Positions 1-8,800 of a stretch of 64,000 nt of DNA are shown in pieces. Within the stretch, counting starts at the first letter, position 1, and each line of letters starts with the position of its first letter. The notes beneath the pieces are model-generated. The model made no database searches, had not been told where the DNA came from, and was given only the letters and a program-made list of their open reading frames with translations. Both the position numbers and the translations under genes were made by a program. Source of the stretch: Phyllobacterium sp. 628 (lineage in GTDB: Bacteria > Pseudomonadota > Alphaproteobacteria > Rhizobiales > Rhizobiaceae); NCBI RefSeq assembly GCF_014189505.1, contig NZ_CP050302.1, positions 62,001 to 126,000 on the forward strand. The letters are read 5' to 3'.

Positions 1-3000
1 GATGTTATTACCCAGATAGTTGCGTTCGCCGATCTTCGTATGTTCAAGCCTGAATGCGGAAGCAGATTTGTGCATGTTGATCATGAAAAGTCCGTCGGAC
101 ACCATGGTTTGGCTGCCGATCTCGCACAGGAGCGGGTTTTCATGTTGCTGGTTGCTGCCAAAGTTGGAACCTGTTTGGACAACTTTATTCAGATTCCAGC
201 CGATGGAACGCATGTAATGGACAATTGCAGAACTATCGCCAAAAAGAATATTGAGAACGCGGGAATTGCTGCTGAGTTCGACGACGGTCTGCAGCCAGTA
301 ACGGAAACCGTAGAGTGTATAGGTACGCCCGGACCGCAAAACCAGACTGATCAGGCGAGGCATGAAAACCGCCGCGATAAACGCCACGGCAATATAGCCA
401 AGCAGCGTAACGGTGGTGCCGATCGCGACAATGCCGATTGTTTCCTGATAATCGTCACTCACATTCTGCCAATAGCTGTGGAACAGAAGCGGAAGTGGCG
501 TGACAATGGCGAACAGCCCGAACAGCTGTACCGCTTCAAACAGTACACGCCGGACATTGGACGGATTGATATTGCGGACTTTGCAATAGTCGGCGGTGGT
601 GCGTACGGCTGGAGACCCGTGCCAATGCTCGTAATCAGGAATGCTCTGCCCGCGCTGGAGCGAAGAAGCATGGCCAAGCTGGGTGCGATCACCCATTGTG
701 GTGTCGATGTCGAGCGTGGACCCGACGCCCACAAAAGCGTCGTGACCAATGGTCAATGGACCGGTATGAATGTAGCCAGCCTGAGCGCGATAGCCAAGGA
801 TCATGGATTCCTTGCGCAGAATAGCGTTGTCACCAATCGATATGAGATCCGTGCACACCGGTACGGTGCGGCATTCAATAACAGTGTTTCGTCCAAGCTG
901 GGTGCCGAGGAGCCGTAAATAAAGGTTATAAAGCGGGCTGCCACGGAACAGAACAACCGGCGCGGTACGGATCAGTGTCTGAACCACCCAAAAACGATAG
1001 TAGCGCATGCCCCAAATGGGGAACACTTCCGCCTTCCAGCGTCCGATGAGCAGCCATTTTGCAACAATGGCAACACCGGACATTCCAAAGAACACGCCTC
1101 CTGAGAGCAGCACGCAACGCAGGTAGAGTTGCAGCGGTTCGTCGAGCTTGTCATAGGTCCAGTCAAGGCCCTTATTGAAAGCCCACAATCCGATATAGCT
1201 ATAGAGCCCATAGAACAGCATCTGTGCCGCTCCACAGGTCCAATAGGCAATGTTTGACGCACGGTGCGTGAGAACAGTCTCGTTGACAGCTGCTGTCATC
1301 TCTTCCGGTTTGCACAGGTGCTGCGCGAGGCGGGCCAAGGTCGGATAAAGATAAATGTCCCGCATGGACGTTGTCGCCCATTCTTTTCTTGTACGTACAC
1401 GCGCACAAAAGCGGGCCATGAGCAGGGAATTGGCGCCAAGATCATCAAAGAAGTTATCCTCCATGGACACTTCATCGAATTTCAGCACATCGGTCAGCGC
1501 GTTTGCGAGAAAACGTTCGTCGTCATTGCTGGGTGGCACAATTGTTCGATCAGCCGACAGCCGAAGGCTTGTCGGTTTGGGCAACTGGCGAAGATCGGCC
1601 TTGTTCGAAACCGTCATCGGGATCGCAGACAATTCTTCCAGATAGGACGGCACCATATAGTCAGGCAGACGCCGTTTCAGCTCTGCTGCAATGTCCGAAC
1701 GCAAGATCGGTGGCAGCCCGGACTTGGATGCATAATAGGCAACGAGTTCCACACGGCCAGGCTCAACTTCCCAGGTTGTGACGGCAGCTTGCGCAATCGC
1801 TGGCTGATCCAGCAGCACCGCCTCAATCTCACCAAGCTCGATCCGGTATCCGCGGATTTTCACCTGGGTGTCTATGCGCCCGTGATATTCGATCTCGCCA
1901 CTATCGTTGATCCGGCCGAGATCGCCTGTCCGGTAAATGCGCTTGGATGGATTGTTCGGCAGATTGAGAAAATCAGGGATGAATTTCTGTTCTGTCAGAT
2001 CAGGCCTGTTGAGATAACCGACCGCGAGCCCGATACCGGCAATGCCGACCTCGCCCATGTCGCCCGGCGCGGTAAGTGCTGGCGCCGTGGGATCGATAAT
2101 GACAATGGAATACGTTGGCAGCGGCGAACCAATTGTCACCGCTCTGTCAGGCGTGAGCACACCCATCGTTGCGGTAATGGTGGCTTCCGTCGGACCATAG
2201 GTATTGAGGATTTGCCGTCCCGGCTTCGACCAGCGTACAACGAGATTGTGGGAGCAGGCCTCGCCGCCGACCAGCAGCACCCGCAAGCTGGGCACATCGC
2301 TTTCAATGGAAGAAAGCAGGGTTGGGCTGCAGGCCATGCAGGTAATTGTGTTCGCACGCAGGAAATCCGCGAGTTCCTCGCCCACAAGCGTGAGCTGACC
2401 CGGCGCAGGCACCACCGTCGCACCAACGGCAAATGGCACCCATATTTCTTCGGCAGAAAAGTCGAAGGCGATGGTCATGCCCTGATAAACGCGGTCACCC
2501 GCCCGGTATCCATAAGATGCGGCTGCAACCCGTACAAAGTTGCAAATGCTCTGATGCCTGATGGCCACGCCCTTGGGCCTGCCTGTGGTGCCTGACGTAT
2601 AGAGGATGTAGCAAATGTCATCCGCAGTGGCAGCCGCCGCAGTCAAAGGCAGCGGTGCATTGGACATCGCCGAGATTTCAGCGGCGGCACCGTCAATAAG
2701 AATGTGTGGCACGGGAAGCTGTTCAACACGGGACGTGTAGACAGCGATGGTAATCACCAGACTGACATTTGCATCTTCGATGATGAGCTTCATCCGCTCT
2801 TCGGGAAAGGCAGTGGCAAGTGGAACGAATGCTGCTCCGGCCTTCATGACGGCGAGCAATGCAATATAGGTTTCGGCAGACCGGTCGAGAAGGAGCCCTA
2901 CCCTGTGCCCCGGCAGAACACCCTTGTCGATGAGGACGCGAGCAAACTGATTGGCACGCTTGTTTAATTCCGAGTAAGTCCACACCCGGCCGTCAGAAAT

Positions 3001-3249
3001 CACAGCTGGTGATGAATCATAAGCGACGGCAAGCTGTTCAAAATACCTGTCGAGCCGGTCATCCGGCCGACCTGCATCAGCAAAGTCAGCACCTGTCAGA
3101 ATTTGCGGACGTGCGATCATTCCGGAATCGGAAGCATTCTTTGGTGCCTCAACGCTTCCAGAACCAGCGTTTACTGCAGGTTGATCATTTGAATTATCCG
3201 CCGCACTCTTGCCGAGTCCGCCGCCATCAACACCGTGATCCATATCCAT
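1..3249 (-). CDS. Pls/PosA-type non-ribosomal peptide synthetase-like protein, C-terminus beyond window
   Basis: An open frame runs without a stop from an ATG at 3249 to the left edge (1083 codons). Adenylation-domain signatures are visible: YILYTSGTTGRPKG near residue 212, TYGPTEA near 348 and YRTGDL near 438. A carrier-protein site LGANSLL with the phosphopantetheine serine lies near 608. After about residue 660 come hydrophobic segments and hexapeptide (left-handed beta-helix) acyltransferase-like stretches. This order (A domain, carrier, membrane/beta-helix C-terminus) is that of the Pls/PosA family, known from epsilon-poly-lysine synthetase, which activates one amino acid and assembles a homopolymer or amide at the membrane. 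The substrate cannot be read from the sequence. Forward-strand frames over this stretch are shadows. No partner gene lies next to its start. Confidence 0.85.
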   Translation of the reverse strand, partial: MDMDHGVDGGGLGKSAADNSNDQPAVNAGSGSVEAPKNASDSGMIARPQILTGADFADAGRPDDRLDRYFEQLAVAYDSSPAVISDGRVWTYSELNKRANQFARVLIDKGVLPGHRVGLLLDRSAETYIALLAVMKAGAAFVPLATAFPEERMKLIIEDANVSLVITIAVYTSRVEQLPVPHILIDGAAAEISAMSNAPLPLTAAAATADDICYILYTSGTTGRPKGVAIRHQSICNFVRVAAASYGYRAGDRVYQGMTIAFDFSAEEIWVPFAVGATVVPAPGQLTLVGEELADFLRANTITCMACSPTLLSSIESDVPSLRVLLVGGEACSHNLVVRWSKPGRQILNTYGPTEATITATMGVLTPDRAVTIGSPLPTYSIVIIDPTAPALTAPGDMGEVGIAGIGLAVGYLNRPDLTEQKFIPDFLNLPNNPSKRIYRTGDLGRINDSGEIEYHGRIDTQVKIRGYRIELGEIEAVLLDQPAIAQAAVTTWEVEPGRVELVAYYASKSGLPPILRSDIAAELKRRLPDYMVPSYLEELSAIPMTVSNKADLRQLPKPTSLRLSADRTIVPPSNDDERFLANALTDVLKFDEVSMEDNFFDDLGANSLLMARFCARVRTRKEWATTSMRDIYLYPTLARLAQHLCKPEEMTAAVNETVLTHRASNIAYWTCGAAQMLFYGLYSYIGLWAFNKGLDWTYDKLDEPLQLYLRCVLLSGGVFFGMSGVAIVAKWLLIGRWKAEVFPIWGMRYYRFWVVQTLIRTAPVVLFRGSPLYNLYLRLLGTQLGRNTVIECRTVPVCTDLISIGDNAILRKESMILGYRAQAGYIHTGPLTIGHDAFVGVGSTLDIDTTMGDRTQLGHASSLQRGQSIPDYEHWHGSPAVRTTADYCKVRNINPSNVRRVLFEAVQLFGLFAIVTPLPLLFHSYWQNVSDDYQETIGIVAIGTTVTLLGYIAVAFIAAVFMPRLISLVLRSGRTYTLYGFRYWLQTVVELSSNSRVLNILFGDSSAIVHYMRSIGWNLNKVVQTGSNFGSNQQHENPLLCEIGSQTMVSDGLFMINMHKSASAFRLEHTKIGERNYLGNNI

Positions 3250-3644
3250 ACTCTCTAGTCATAGGCCGAGCATGGCCGGTCCTATGTTCGCGCAAGCGTC
3301 ATGCTGTTTCTTCAGCAAGCATTGTTTATCGGCTGGCTGTATGTAGCGGCCGCAACCGGCCTACTATCACGGACGCGTGAATACTCCATGCGGCCACAAA
3401 AGAAAAGCCCGCAACTATAAGTAGCGCCACTCTGAAGCCCGCTTTATGAGCAAAAAGAGCCGGACCTGATGGTCCGGCCAAATTGTGAAGGCCAAAGCCT
3501 TCCCTGGGGGGAACGTCGGTGCAACTGGAGTCAATCACACCGACAATTTTGGATGTAGGCTCTTGATCGCATACATGCAACCAGAATGTCTGTTTGCTCG
3601 GGATAGATTACGGCCCGATGAGACTTACCGGTGCCTGTCTGCGC
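3250..3644. other. gene-free stretch between two leftward genes
   Basis: These 395 bases separate the alpha/beta hydrolase stop from the start of the synthetase. They contain the rho-independent terminator described separately and must hold the synthetase promoter between that terminator and 3249. An 84-codon reverse frame crosses it, but that frame reads through the terminator hairpin and has no convincing start, so I do not call a gene. Confidence 0.6.
3452..3478 (-). terminator. rho-independent terminator of the alpha/beta hydrolase gene
   Basis: On the reverse strand an 8-bp perfect stem GCCGGACC/GGTCCGGC with a four-base loop (3459-3478) is followed by CTCTTTTT. It lies about 165 bases past the hydrolase stop. 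Confidence 0.8.
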
Positions 3645-4607
3645 TTACAGATTGTCTAGGAAAAACGACCCGACTTTCTTCTCAACCTCCGCGTGAACGG
3701 CAGCCCGATCAACGCCCTGCGCGTCCTTACACACGTCCGGAGCCTCTGACATAAGAGCCGGGGGGCAGATATCTGTAAATACGAAATGCCCGCCCCGCAC
3801 ATATTGAAGAGGCGGCGATACCGGCAGATCAGCGATAAGTCCACGCGTATTGTCCTCACCCAGCAAGCTATGCTTGGGCCGGAACAAAAAGACCGGCATG
3901 CGTACTTCTTTCAACCCGTCGCGATTGAACAGAACACTGAACGGATCAAGCAAAACCAGCGCTTTCAGGGAAAGATGAGGGATCTTGGACACCGGGCCAG
4001 CTTGCTTGGATGCGGCATCACTTTTATCCCCGCCGGGGCCGCCGCTGCAGGACAGGATATCGTCTGTATGGGCCGCACAATAATCCGCGAGCTGCACAAA
4101 ATCGGGCTTGCCGCCTGCCAGTCCCAGCGAAACAGCGCCCCCAAGCGAAAAGCCAATCATACCAAGCTTGTCTGCCGCCGCATGTTTGTTGAACCGTTGA
4201 TCTGCCACCACGGTTTTAAACGCTTCGTCTACTTGAAATATCCGGGTAAGAAATCGGGATTTTCCATGCATTGGAGCAACCACGATGAACCCCTGCCGGG
4301 CAAGGGAAATCGAAAGATCGCGCAGTAGCAGCGGACTACCACCCGTCTTCCCGCCGCCATGTGACATCAACAGAACCGGAAACGCCCCATTCGCTACGGC
4401 GGCGTCGCGAGTCGCCCGAATCGGGAATGGGCCAACCTGCCAAGCCACCTCTTCTGCCTGTGTTGGATACCAGACAAATACATCGAAAGGCTCATCTGCA
4501 CTCACAGTTATGCGCGCGACGCCGGCATGGAATGGCAGCGGCCGTGCCCACACAACCGATACAAAACATGTAAGCAGAATAGTCAGAGCCAAGATAAGTA
4601 CACGCAT
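3645..4607 (-). CDS. exported alpha/beta-hydrolase (dienelactone hydrolase/acetylhydrolase-like)
   Basis: The protein has 320 residues from the ATG at 4607, chosen because AGGAGC sits just upstream and the frame then opens with a signal peptide (MRVLILAL to about residue 24, ending VVWA). The mature part has the alpha/beta hydrolase layout: MSHGGG oxyanion loop, nucleophile elbow GFSLGGA, and a late GGHFVF that can supply the catalytic histidine. The spacing resembles the platelet-activating-factor acetylhydrolase/dienelactone hydrolase group. It should act in the periplasm on an ester. The substrate is unknown and the neighbours give no clue. A longer frame to 4673 lacks a ribosome site and would bury the signal peptide. 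Confidence 0.8.
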   Translation of the reverse strand: MRVLILALTILLTCFVSVVWARPLPFHAGVARITVSADEPFDVFVWYPTQAEEVAWQVGPFPIRATRDAAVANGAFPVLLMSHGGGKTGGSPLLLRDLSISLARQGFIVVAPMHGKSRFLTRIFQVDEAFKTVVADQRFNKHAAADKLGMIGFSLGGAVSLGLAGGKPDFVQLADYCAAHTDDILSCSGGPGGDKSDAASKQAGPVSKIPHLSLKALVLLDPFSVLFNRDGLKEVRMPVFLFRPKHSLLGEDNTRGLIADLPVSPPLQYVRGGHFVFTDICPPALMSEAPDVCKDAQGVDRAAVHAEVEKKVGSFFLDNL

Positions 4608-4930
4608 GATCGCTCCTGATCGTGGCGATGAGATGGGCTTTGGCAAAGCATGAACAACTTGCTTCATGGACATGACTACGTGTTGTCGCGGTTGTCAAAC
4701 CACTGTGGTGTATCTTCTATGCCGGCGCGAGCAAGTTGATCCAGATGCCCAATAGTTAAATTTACTCAAGACGACGCATATCCAATGCAGGGCGCTTCCA
4801 AGCAGTTATAAGAACACGGAAAACTCAGGAAGTGTCAACGACACCGTATTATGATGCAACCAGAGAGTGAATACCCTACGCTCGAACAAAGATGAATTGA
4901 TCCGCACATATACTCCTTCAGGAAAACGCA
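4608..4930. other. divergent intergenic region
   Basis: It separates the leftward hydrolase from the rightward DUF1349 gene and presumably holds both promoters. Apart from the two ribosome-binding sites at its ends I see no hairpin, repeat or credible small gene. Confidence 0.5.
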
Positions 4931-5515
4931 ATGACTTCGACATTCGACAACGGGACATGGCTGAACGAACCGAAGCATTGGACTTCGGATGCCTCCGGCC
5001 TGACGCTGACAACTGACGAAAAGACTGATTTCTGGCAGGAAACCTATTACGATTTCAAACGTGACAGCGGCCACTTCCTCGGATTACCCGCCAATGACCG
5101 TTTCACCGCGACAATCCGCGTTCAGGGCGAGTTTCGCACGCTCTACGATCAAGCCGGTCTAATGGTTCGCATTGATGAAACCCGCTGGGTCAAGACAGGC
5201 GTTGAATTCACCGATGGCGAACTGTTCCTCAGTACGGTGATCACAGACGGAAAGTCCGATTGGTCCGTGTCGCAGCCGCTCCAAAACCACGAAGACTTTT
5301 ATCTTCGACTGACTCTGGCAAACGGCTCCATGCGCATTCAATGTTCGCAGAACAAGACACGCTGGCCGCTCTTGCGCCTTGCCCCCTTTCCGCTCGCCCC
5401 AACCTATCTTGTCGGACCAACGGCCTGTACGCCGGAACGCAGCGGTCTTACCGTACGCTTCTCGGAATTCTTCATTGGCCCGGCCATTACCACTGATCTG
5501 CACGATTTGAGCTGA
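4931..5515 (+). CDS. DUF1349 (concanavalin A-like fold) protein
   Basis: A 194-residue protein with AGGAAAA just before the ATG. It opens with W and F/Y-rich strands (ETYYDFKRDSGHF) and continues with AGLMVRIDETRWVKTGVEF and a late hydrophobic strand. That is the conserved pattern of DUF1349, a family annotated as regulation of enolase protein 1-like with a jelly-roll lectin/glucanase-like fold. No catalytic residues are assigned in this family and no signal peptide is present, so it is probably cytosolic. It is a single gene, convergent with the pentapeptide protein. The family call is good; the function is unknown. Confidence 0.8.
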   Translation: MTSTFDNGTWLNEPKHWTSDASGLTLTTDEKTDFWQETYYDFKRDSGHFLGLPANDRFTATIRVQGEFRTLYDQAGLMVRIDETRWVKTGVEFTDGELFLSTVITDGKSDWSVSQPLQNHEDFYLRLTLANGSMRIQCSQNKTRWPLLRLAPFPLAPTYLVGPTACTPERSGLTVRFSEFFIGPAITTDLHDLS

Positions 5516-5583
5516 CGGCCCCTTTTTCAACAAGAGACCAGTCGGATGGGATAGATTCCTCGCGCTTCAACTTTAGAGGTTGA

Positions 5584-6312
5584 TTAGTCGGGATCATCCG
5601 CCGGACAAGGCCAGCTCGGTGGTGCCGATAATCCACGGGGAAGTTTTGTGGCATTGTCTCCGCAGGCCAAATCGATCTGCGCTTGTTGCAGCCCTTGCAC
5701 CATTGTCAGATTCAGGCCTTCAATTCGCGTGCGGAACATGAAAGCTTTGTCGAAATTAATCGTACCGTCGATAACGGCGCCTGTAAGATCAGCCCTGGAC
5801 AGATTGGCGAAAGAGAATTGGACTCCAGACAGGTCTGATTTTTGGAAATTCGCCCGGCCAAGCTCGGCTCTCTCAAAACTTGCGCCTTTCAGATTTGCGG
5901 CACTAAAATTGCTGCGTTGAAGTTCGGAACTATTGAACGTCGCGTTCTCGGCTGAGATATTTGAAAAGTTTGACCGATAAGCTTCGACACGATTGAAATT
6001 GGCGTTGGAGGCTTTTGCCTTGGCAAGCGATGATTTCATCAAACCAGATTTTTCGAAGTTCGCTGATTTCACATTCGCGCCACTAAGATCAGTCCACGTG
6101 AAATCCGTACCCGACAAATTTGCGCCTTCCAGATTACTATCCGGGATGATGATATTTCGCTTGTTGCACTCACTCCAGTCTAGACCGGGGGCAGCGGTGC
6201 TGCCACAATCTGCGGCGGATGCGAGGTTGGGTACCATTGCCAGCATGAAACATGCTGCTGCAAAGGTTAAGCCGACGTCCCGCCTCTTTGTATTGCCAAA
6301 AATGTGCAACAT
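5584..6312 (-). CDS. exported pentapeptide-repeat protein
   Basis: The start is the ATG at 6312 with GGAG four bases upstream, giving 242 residues and an N-terminal signal peptide that ends near NLASAADCG. From about residue 60 to 190 the chain is built of A(N/D)(L/F)xx pentapeptides (for example GANLS, GANVK, NANFN, RANFQ, RADLT), which fold into a right-handed quadrilateral beta-helix. Two cysteines early in the mature part and two late ones may form disulfides. Members of the family range from gyrase mimics to structural proteins. Export argues against a gyrase role here. It is divergent from the MarR gene at 6492, so that regulator may control it. Confidence 0.8.
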   Translation of the reverse strand: MLHIFGNTKRRDVGLTFAAACFMLAMVPNLASAADCGSTAAPGLDWSECNKRNIIIPDSNLEGANLSGTDFTWTDLSGANVKSANFEKSGLMKSSLAKAKASNANFNRVEAYRSNFSNISAENATFNSSELQRSNFSAANLKGASFERAELGRANFQKSDLSGVQFSFANLSRADLTGAVIDGTINFDKAFMFRTRIEGLNLTMVQGLQQAQIDLACGDNATKLPRGLSAPPSWPCPADDPD

Positions 6313-6430
6313 ATCACTCCATGTAATACCGGGCTTATAGCCAATTCCCGCCAAGTCACCTCATCTTAGTATAAATGGTGGAGTGTAGGTTGCATATTCA
6401 AGTGCAGACCCAAGGCTGCCTTCAAGCTCT

Positions 6431-6458
6431 TTGACGAATATACATAGGCACGTATATA
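6431..6458 (+). promoter_or_regulatory. candidate promoter and MarR operator
   Basis: A -35-like TTGACG (6431) and a -10-like TATATA (6453) are 16 bases apart, about 34 bases before the MarR start codon. An inverted repeat ATATAC-8 bases-GTATAT (6438-6457) covers the spacer and the -10 box. That is the usual place for an autorepressing MarR dimer. It lies between two divergent genes and could also serve the pentapeptide-repeat gene. Confidence 0.5.
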
Positions 6459-6491
6459 AATGGCCCGAATATATAGTTAAGTTGGGAAACG

Positions 6492-6947
6492 ATGATAGAC
6501 TGGGACATATTCGCCAACCCCGCACCGCTCATCAATATGGCATCACGGAGCTTCGCCAAGCTTGGAGAACGCCGGGTAAAGGCTTTGGGCTTTAGTATTG
6601 GTCAAATGCCGGTCCTTTATCTTCTGCGGGACGGCGGAGCGATGTCGCAAAAGGAATTGGCGCAGTTTGCCAAGATTGAACAACCGTCGATGGCGCAGAT
6701 GCTCGCACGAATGGAGCGTGATGGTTTAATCAAACGCACCCCGGATCCGAATGATGGCCGGAGCAGTCTGATTTCATTGACAGAGGAAGCATTGGTCAAG
6801 CTTCCCGCCGTACGGGAAGCCTTGCAAAAGGGGAGAAAAGAAACATTCGCTGACTTCAGTGTTGACGAAATTTCGACGATGGTCAGCCTCTTGCAGCGGC
6901 TTAACAAGAGACTTGACCAACTCGTAGAGCACGATGAGGCGGACTAG
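6492..6947 (+). CDS. MarR-family transcriptional regulator
   Basis: A 151-residue protein with the MarR winged helix-turn-helix: GQMPVLYLLRDGGAMSQKELAQFAKIEQPSMAQMLARMERDGLI is the recognition region, followed by the RTPDPNDGRSS wing. The basic wing motif DxRS is intact. Flanking helices at both ends form the dimer interface. It probably represses itself and possibly the divergent pentapeptide-repeat gene, with release by a small aromatic ligand as in the family. The ligand cannot be inferred. Confidence 0.92.
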   Translation: MIDWDIFANPAPLINMASRSFAKLGERRVKALGFSIGQMPVLYLLRDGGAMSQKELAQFAKIEQPSMAQMLARMERDGLIKRTPDPNDGRSSLISLTEEALVKLPAVREALQKGRKETFADFSVDEISTMVSLLQRLNKRLDQLVEHDEAD

Positions 6948-7001
6948 GACCAGGTGATCCATTTGAATGACCGTTGAATGGATTTCATGGAACTCTGGGT
7001 A

Positions 7002-7643
7002 TCAGCGCGCGGCCCAATTGGCTCCCCGCTGGAATATTGTTCGCATCTGCGGGACTTCAAATTCCTTGGCAACGTGTCCAAGCGCGGAATAGAAGACCCG
7101 GCCTTTGCCATATTTCCGCTTCCAGACAACCGGCATGACGACGCCGTCAATCCAATAGGCATGATCGCCGTTGAATGTCGTCGTTGCGAGCACTTCATTG
7201 GAAGGATCAACATGCATGTAATATTGTTCTGACGTGTAGGGAAAATCTTCGATCCCGAACATGACTGGATCTTCCGGTTTCGTTACATTGACCGTGTAGT
7301 CGATAATATTACCGGGATGAGCAACCCACTGGCCGCCGATGATGAATTGATATTCGACACATTCGCGAAAGGCGTCCCCAGCCCCACCATGATAGCCGGC
7401 TATTCCGACGCCATTTTCGACCGCTGCAGCAAGGTTCTTGGCTTCCTCCTTCTCGATCTTTGACATTGTCATGATCGGCACGATCAGACTGAGATCATGG
7501 ATCGACGGATCCGCGAAAGCTTCGGTACTGTGCTCGACATAAACCTTGAAGCCATCGCTCTCTAGAATATCCTTGATGATGACAGCGCATTCCTGCGGTT
7601 CATGGCCACTCCAGCCGCCCCAGACGATAAGTGCTTCACGCAT
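7002..7643 (-). CDS. ThuA-domain protein (glutamine-amidotransferase-like sugar utilisation protein)
   Basis: Start at 7643, where AGGAGGAAAAAAT gives a strong ribosome site, for 213 residues. The N-terminus REALIVWGGWSGHEP and the central GIAGYHGGAGDAF match the ThuA family, a class-I amidotransferase-like fold known from trehalose/sucrose utilisation in rhizobia and from sugar-catabolic clusters generally. The fold is of DJ-1/amidotransferase type. It is the last gene of a leftward pair with the Gfo/Idh/MocA oxidoreductase (gap 19 bases), which is a common pairing for oxidation/epimerisation of a sugar. The exact sugar is not evident. Confidence 0.85.
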   Translation of the reverse strand: MREALIVWGGWSGHEPQECAVIIKDILESDGFKVYVEHSTEAFADPSIHDLSLIVPIMTMSKIEKEEAKNLAAAVENGVGIAGYHGGAGDAFRECVEYQFIIGGQWVAHPGNIIDYTVNVTKPEDPVMFGIEDFPYTSEQYYMHVDPSNEVLATTTFNGDHAYWIDGVVMPVVWKRKYGKGRVFYSALGHVAKEFEVPQMRTIFQRGANWAAR

Positions 7644-7662
7644 ATTTTTTCCTCCTGAAACT

Positions 7663-8763
7663 TTATTGTCCGATCCGTCCGTCAACCAATGAATCAGCCA
7701 GCGGAGCCGGGCGCTCGGTTGTCGTCGTGATCGTCACGGTTCGAGCGGTTTGCGAGGCTATTTCAAACGCCTCCATAACTTCCAGAACGTGCAACGCCAG
7801 GGCTCCATTTGCCCTGTGCGGACGGTTTGACCGAATAGCGTGCGCCATATCCGCCACGCCCAGAGACCGGTAATTTCCATCCGCATAGGGATGGCGCGTA
7901 TCCTTGTTCTCGAACGCGCCACCCTTTTGCAAATATTCGATCTGGCCGCCAAAATGATTTGGATCGGGAACGATCAGCGTCCCTTCCGTGCCATAGATTT
8001 CGAGCGGCACATGTTTATGACCGGCCACGTCGAAACTCATGCCGATCTGCACAATTGCGCCATTGGCAAAAGCCAGAACGCCGGCCACATGCGTCGGCAC
8101 TTCTACGGGAATATGCTCGCCCTTGCGCGGTTCACTGGTGATGATGCGCTCCTTGCGCGGGGCGAATGCAAACCCCGCCACCTGCGCGACAGGCCCGAGC
8201 AAATTGACCAGATTGGTGATGTAATAGGGACCCATGTCGAGCATGGGCCCGCCACCAACCTCATAATAAAAGTCCGGGTTGGGATGCCATCGCTCGTGAC
8301 CCGGACACATAAAAGTTGCCGTCCCGCCGACCGGCAGCCCGATAGCACCTTCATCAAGAATAGCGCGGGCAGTTTGATGTGCGCCGCCCAAGAACGTATC
8401 GGGTGCCGCTCCGATCCGCAGTTGCTTTATCTCGGCAGTTTCCGCGAGCTTTTTACCTTCGGCGAAATTGATGCCCAACGGTTTTTCCGAGTAAGTATGT
8501 TTTCCGGCATCGAGAGCCTGAAGTCCGACGGCAACATGGGCTTTTGGAACGGTCAGATTGACGATGATTTCAATATCGGGATCCGCCAGCAACGCAGCCA
8601 CATTTGTAGCGGGTATGTGGAACTCTGCTCCCCTGGCACGCGCCATGTCTTCATTGAGATCGGCGAGCCCGACAACATTCAGGATCGGAAAAGACGCCAT
8701 CGCCTTCAGATACGCGCTTGAAATATTACCGCAGCCGATAATACCTATGCCGACAGGTTTCAT
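7663..8763 (-). CDS. Gfo/Idh/MocA-family oxidoreductase
   Basis: 366 residues from the ATG at 8763, which has GGGAGGAA upstream. The N-terminal Rossmann motif GIIGCGNIS binds NAD(P), and the conserved EKP (SEKPLG) lies near residue 98. The C-terminal alpha/beta domain carries GGGPMLDMGPYYI, the helix holding the catalytic aspartate/tyrosine region. The family oxidises or epimerises sugars and cyclitols. It is transcribed with the ThuA gene and lies beside a ROK repressor and a sugar ABC transporter, so the substrate is probably the imported carbohydrate. Confidence 0.92.
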   Translation of the reverse strand: MKPVGIGIIGCGNISSAYLKAMASFPILNVVGLADLNEDMARARGAEFHIPATNVAALLADPDIEIIVNLTVPKAHVAVGLQALDAGKHTYSEKPLGINFAEGKKLAETAEIKQLRIGAAPDTFLGGAHQTARAILDEGAIGLPVGGTATFMCPGHERWHPNPDFYYEVGGGPMLDMGPYYITNLVNLLGPVAQVAGFAFAPRKERIITSEPRKGEHIPVEVPTHVAGVLAFANGAIVQIGMSFDVAGHKHVPLEIYGTEGTLIVPDPNHFGGQIEYLQKGGAFENKDTRHPYADGNYRSLGVADMAHAIRSNRPHRANGALALHVLEVMEAFEIASQTARTVTITTTTERPAPLADSLVDGRIGQ

Positions 8764-8800
8764 TCCATTTCCTCCCGAATGCACGTGTAAGCCAACATGA

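Noticed and set aside
40..2595. Long forward-strand open frames over the first 2.6 kb
   Set aside because: They are antisense shadows of the reverse-strand synthetase, whose adenylation and carrier motifs are clear over the whole stretch.
3326..3580. 84-codon reverse frame with one hydrophobic segment
   Set aside because: It reads through a rho-independent terminator, has no good ribosome site and no recognisable content.
6944..7232. Small frames after the MarR gene, including a forward frame starting MDFMELWVSARG
   Set aside because: They overlap the C-terminus of the ThuA gene in antisense and have no independent support.
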